Translations under genes and position numbers: made by a program
Notes under the pieces: generated by a model
Database searches by the model: none
Told to the model about the DNA's origin: nothing
Seen by the model: the letters and a program-made list of their open reading frames with translations, nothing else
Source of the DNA: a virus
Length of the DNA: 38,310 bases
Virus record (IMG/VR): IMGVR_UViG_3300045994_000296
Coordinates: 1 to 38,310 of that record
Strand: one strand, 5' to 3'
In this document: piece after piece, positions 36,420-38,310 of the stretch
Position numbering within the stretch: the stretch's first letter is position 1
Layout: each line of letters begins with the position of its first letter

Positions 36420-36869
36420 TTAGGCCACCTTTAAACCGGCGAACGTACCGGATGAGTTGATCGTCAGGAGCTGGTTGCGCATCGTATCGGCAATGCCAAT
36501 GTGCACCCAACCCTCACCGGTTGAGGGGTTGTAAAATTCAAGGATAAGCTGATCGTACTGAATGTGCGCCTCACGGATCATGTGAATTACATCGAGCAGT
36601 GTCAGACCTTGTACGTGGAAGTCGCAGGCCAGCCCTTTGGTGTGTGCACTCGTCGGCTTGCTGCCGACCATATTATTAAGGTCGGGACAACGATAGCCAG
36701 ATGAGATACTAATCGGCCGCCCTATCACGGCCCTGACCTCTTCCATCTTTGCCGCGAGTTTGGTGAGATTCGCCAGGATAAATACATTCGGAGAATTGTC
36801 GATCCCTCGTCGTGCAGCTGTTTGTGATACGGTGAATTCTTCCACCATGAAGTGTTCGCTCAGTTTCAT
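36420..36869 (-). CDS. M15 peptidase endolysin, 149 aa
   Basis: This is a D-Ala-D-Ala peptidase-type endolysin of the M15A family. Zinc ligands and neighbours are visible in SGYRCPDLNNMVGS, SAHTKGLACDFHV (His, Asp) and GWVHIGI (His). The N-terminus MKLSEHFMVEEFTVSQTA is typical. It has no signal peptide, so it needs the holin for release. The start is coupled to the preceding gene (ATGA). Confidence 0.92.
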   Translation of the reverse strand: MKLSEHFMVEEFTVSQTAARRGIDNSPNVFILANLTKLAAKMEEVRAVIGRPISISSGYRCPDLNNMVGSKPTSAHTKGLACDFHVQGLTLLDVIHMIREAHIQYDQLILEFYNPSTGEGWVHIGIADTMRNQLLTINSSGTFAGLKVA

Positions 36870-37120
36870 TTGTCAGCCTTTCCATCTAGTTTGTTTTCAA
36901 TTCGATCAAGCTTTTTAAAAATCGCATCGCCCCAAGAACTCAGTTCAGCGCGCTTGACATACTCGCCGACCACCAGCGTCTCCATGCTATGCACTTTGTC
37001 ACTCAGAGCCGCATCTTGCGCATGTAAAGATTTGACGGAATCATTAAGCCCTTTGACAAACATGCCGCCAAAAAAAGCCACGATAGCAAGAAGAGTTTCG
37101 ATTATTGAGTGGGTATCCAT
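36866..37120 (-). CDS. Membrane-anchored coiled-coil protein of the lysis cassette (possible inner spanin), 84 aa
   Basis: One N-terminal membrane segment (IIETLLAIVAFFGGMFVKGL) is followed by a charged coiled coil (SVKSLHAQDAALSDKVHSME, AIFKKLDRIENKLDG). The type II membrane topology with a periplasmic coil fits an i-spanin, though many phages have similar unnamed proteins. It lies between the BTLCP protease and the endolysin, and a candidate lipoprotein partner is encoded upstream at 37515. Confidence 0.65.
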   Translation of the reverse strand: MDTHSIIETLLAIVAFFGGMFVKGLNDSVKSLHAQDAALSDKVHSMETLVVGEYVKRAELSSWGDAIFKKLDRIENKLDGKADK

Positions 37121-37137
37121 GGTTTTCGTCTAGTTAG

Positions 37138-37515
37138 TTAATTGGTTATTAAATGCCACGGATCACCGGGCTTATGGCCTGAGATGGAAATCCACTTGTA
37201 ATCGAGCATCTGACGTGGAATGACCGATCGCTGACGGCAATCAAGGATGTATCCAGCAGACTCGCAAACGAGGTGGTATTCCCCAGTTTCGACTTGGCAA
37301 AAAACGAGGCGGTTTTCAATGCCTAGTTCATCCAGCTTGCCACGGCACAGCAGTGCAAAGCCGTCGCAGTCGTCATGAACTTTGCCGTCAGGGCCAGCAT
37401 GCGCCGCCATCTCCTTCGGTGTTGCCCAGTAGTCGATGCAGCCCCATGCAGCGAGGTCTGACTCATAGACGAAGTTATCTAACACCTCGCGGAATACATC
37501 ATCGAGCGCGCTCAT
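37138..37515 (-). CDS. Transglutaminase-like cysteine protease (BTLCP type), 125 aa
   Basis: The Cys-His-Asp triad is visible: Cys in HDDCDGFALL, His in GEYHLVCE, Asp in YILDCRQ. The WATPKEMAAHAGPDG start of the core and the length suit the bacterial transglutaminase-like family that phages carry near lysis genes. It probably cleaves a host or cell-wall peptide. The start overlaps the lipoprotein stop (TGATG), so it is coupled to it. Confidence 0.88.
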   Translation of the reverse strand: MSALDDVFREVLDNFVYESDLAAWGCIDYWATPKEMAAHAGPDGKVHDDCDGFALLCRGKLDELGIENRLVFCQVETGEYHLVCESAGYILDCRQRSVIPRQMLDYKWISISGHKPGDPWHLITN

Positions 37516-37640
37516 CAGCAGTTCACCCCGCGACTATGTGCCGCCGCACAACCGGATGGCGGCGCAACCTCATCGCCAGTAACGAATGGGGTTGGGGAGC
37601 AGGCGGAAAGAAAAATAGCCAGTAAAATATAACGCATCAT
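37515..37640 (-). CDS. Small lipoprotein of the lysis cassette (possible outer spanin), 41 aa
   Basis: The protein MMRYILLAIFLSACSPTPFV carries a short signal and a lipobox (LSAC, Cys 14). A short Pro- and Gly-containing tail with two more Cys follows (GDEVAPPSGCAAAHSRGVNC). The second ATG (37637) has GAGG at better spacing. It overlaps the start of the BTLCP gene. Outer spanins (Rz1) are lipoproteins of this size, but most are embedded in the inner spanin gene, so the pairing is uncertain. Confidence 0.65.
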   Translation of the reverse strand: MMRYILLAIFLSACSPTPFVTGDEVAPPSGCAAAHSRGVNC

Positions 37641-37653
37641 TTCCTCACTTAAA

Positions 37654-38310
37654 TTAGACTACTGGCTCAATACTGCGCAGCTCGCCGCGTACCACTTCAG
37701 ACATACGATTCCCACCCAATGTATTCGGGTGTAGTAATGCCCCATCGTCATTGATAAACGTGCGGATGTTTGTCGCGTTCCAGCCTGATTTACCTTGCGT
37801 GTCGATGCAGGGTATCCCGTGATATTTGCAGGCAATGCGAATCGCATCCGCATAATCTCGCGTGGTTAATCCAATCGAATTTGTGTATGCATTAGTCCAA
37901 AATGGGGACGCTGTAACGCGGGCGTACAGCTCACCGTAGGTTGTCGTCATCATTACAATGCGAGACGCGGGGAAACGAGTTAGCAGCTTCGTTACCAGTG
38001 TATAAATCGCACCATAAAAGGTAGTTGGATCAGTTGATGCTACAGTCCCGAGAGGAATATTTTGCGCCCAGTCATTTGTGCCGCCGAGTACTGTTATCAA
38101 ATCCATTGGCGTTGGAATTGCATTAATTCGAGCATCTTGACACATTGCGGTAGTGCTCCCAGATGCGCCGCTTAATGTTGTCCCAGATACACCAAAATTT
38201 GTATGAGTCATCCCTAATGACATTGCTACATTTGGCTGCCACGCATTTTGGTTGGTAATGCTATCGCCAAGTGACGCCCACAGCTTTCCAGCCCATAGCG
38301 TTACAGGAGT
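37654..38310 (-). CDS. Tail fibre with SGNH hydrolase domain, C-terminal part (continuation of 1-2249)
   Basis: This is the C-terminal part of the 884-residue fibre. Bases 38060-38310 duplicate 1-251, and the frame is the same on both sides of the junction. It carries the GGTNDW block and the terminal catalytic block, an Asp pair about six residues before the His of LLHPN (His about 860), followed by a GG..RM helix. Ser about 683, Asn and His are therefore all present, so the esterase should be active. The TAA at 37654 lies just before the start of the small lipoprotein gene of the lysis cassette. The internal ATG at 38223 is not needed, because the frame stays open beyond it. Confidence 0.85.
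   Translation of the reverse strand, partial: TPVTLWAGKLWASLGDSITNQNAWQPNVAMSLGMTHTNFGVSGTTLSGASGSTTAMCQDARINAIPTPMDLITVLGGTNDWAQNIPLGTVASTDPTTFYGAIYTLVTKLLTRFPASRIVMMTTTYGELYARVTASPFWTNAYTNSIGLTTRDYADAIRIACKYHGIPCIDTQGKSGWNATNIRTFINDDGALLHPNTLGGNRMSEVVRGELRSIEPVV
38060..38310. repeat. Right copy of the terminal direct repeat (circular overlap)
   Basis: This is the right-hand copy of the 251-bp overlap described at 1-251. It ends exactly where the window ends, as expected for a circular assembly that was not trimmed. It carries C at 38183 where the left copy has A. Confidence 0.95.

Overview
The window is essentially one complete temperate siphovirus genome. Bases 1-251 recur at 38060-38310 with a single mismatch, so the contig closes into a circle of about 38,059 bp that was opened inside the tail-fibre gene. 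The attP core copies 47 bp of a bacterial tRNA-His(GTG) 3' half. With the codon style and the protein families (DUF2303, DUF4224, YdaS-like Cro, RcGTA-like tail tip), this points to a proteobacterial host, more likely beta than gamma. That host call is inference.

Layout. The minus strand carries the lytic programme from the immunity region leftwards: Cro-like repressor, a small early gene, a tR1-like terminator, a CII-family regulator, two accessory genes, a P4-alpha-like TOPRIM primase/helicase, and a 270-bp iteron-rich intergenic region (candidate origin). Packaging and morphogenesis follow: small and large terminase, a Mor-like activator, gpW, portal, ClpP-type protease fused to the major capsid protein, a DUF2190 capsid protein, connector, tail terminator, tail tube, tail chaperone with a likely -1 frameshift, tape measure, and an RcGTA-type tail tip (DUF2460, DUF2163, NlpC/P60, Fn3-containing host-specificity protein). 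A long SGNH-esterase tail fibre crosses the contig ends. The lysis/exit cassette at the right end (small lipoprotein, transglutaminase-like protease, membrane coiled-coil protein, M15 endolysin, 3-TM holin) is on the same strand and stops at attP.

The plus strand carries cI with two lysogeny-side genes, then a long early operon (26934-35615) that runs through DUF2303 and small phage genes into a complete diversity-generating retroelement (DGR). The DGR has two target genes with variable repeats VR1 and VR2, an Avd-like accessory gene, the adenine-rich template repeat TR, and a DGR-type reverse transcriptase. It is followed by a membrane protein, a truncated cytosine methyltransferase, an acyl-carrier-like protein lacking its serine, a DUF4224 excisionase-like protein and a tyrosine integrase next to attP.

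Control. Five copies of ACAA-N6-TTGT form two clusters with exactly 24-bp centre spacing. One cluster sits between cro and cI. The other sits between a divergent early gene and the DGR/int operon. Promoter hexamers can be read around both, so one repressor probably silences both lytic and DGR/int transcription.

Most notable features: the DGR diversifies two proteins encoded in a repressor-controlled early operon, away from the tail genes and without visible signal peptides. Two plus-strand orphan genes inside minus-strand operons share a leader whose inverted-repeat arms differ in sequence but still pair. A 34-bp hairpin is perfectly duplicated in the head operon. An 85-codon packaging-region gene has a duplicate interrupted by an amber codon.
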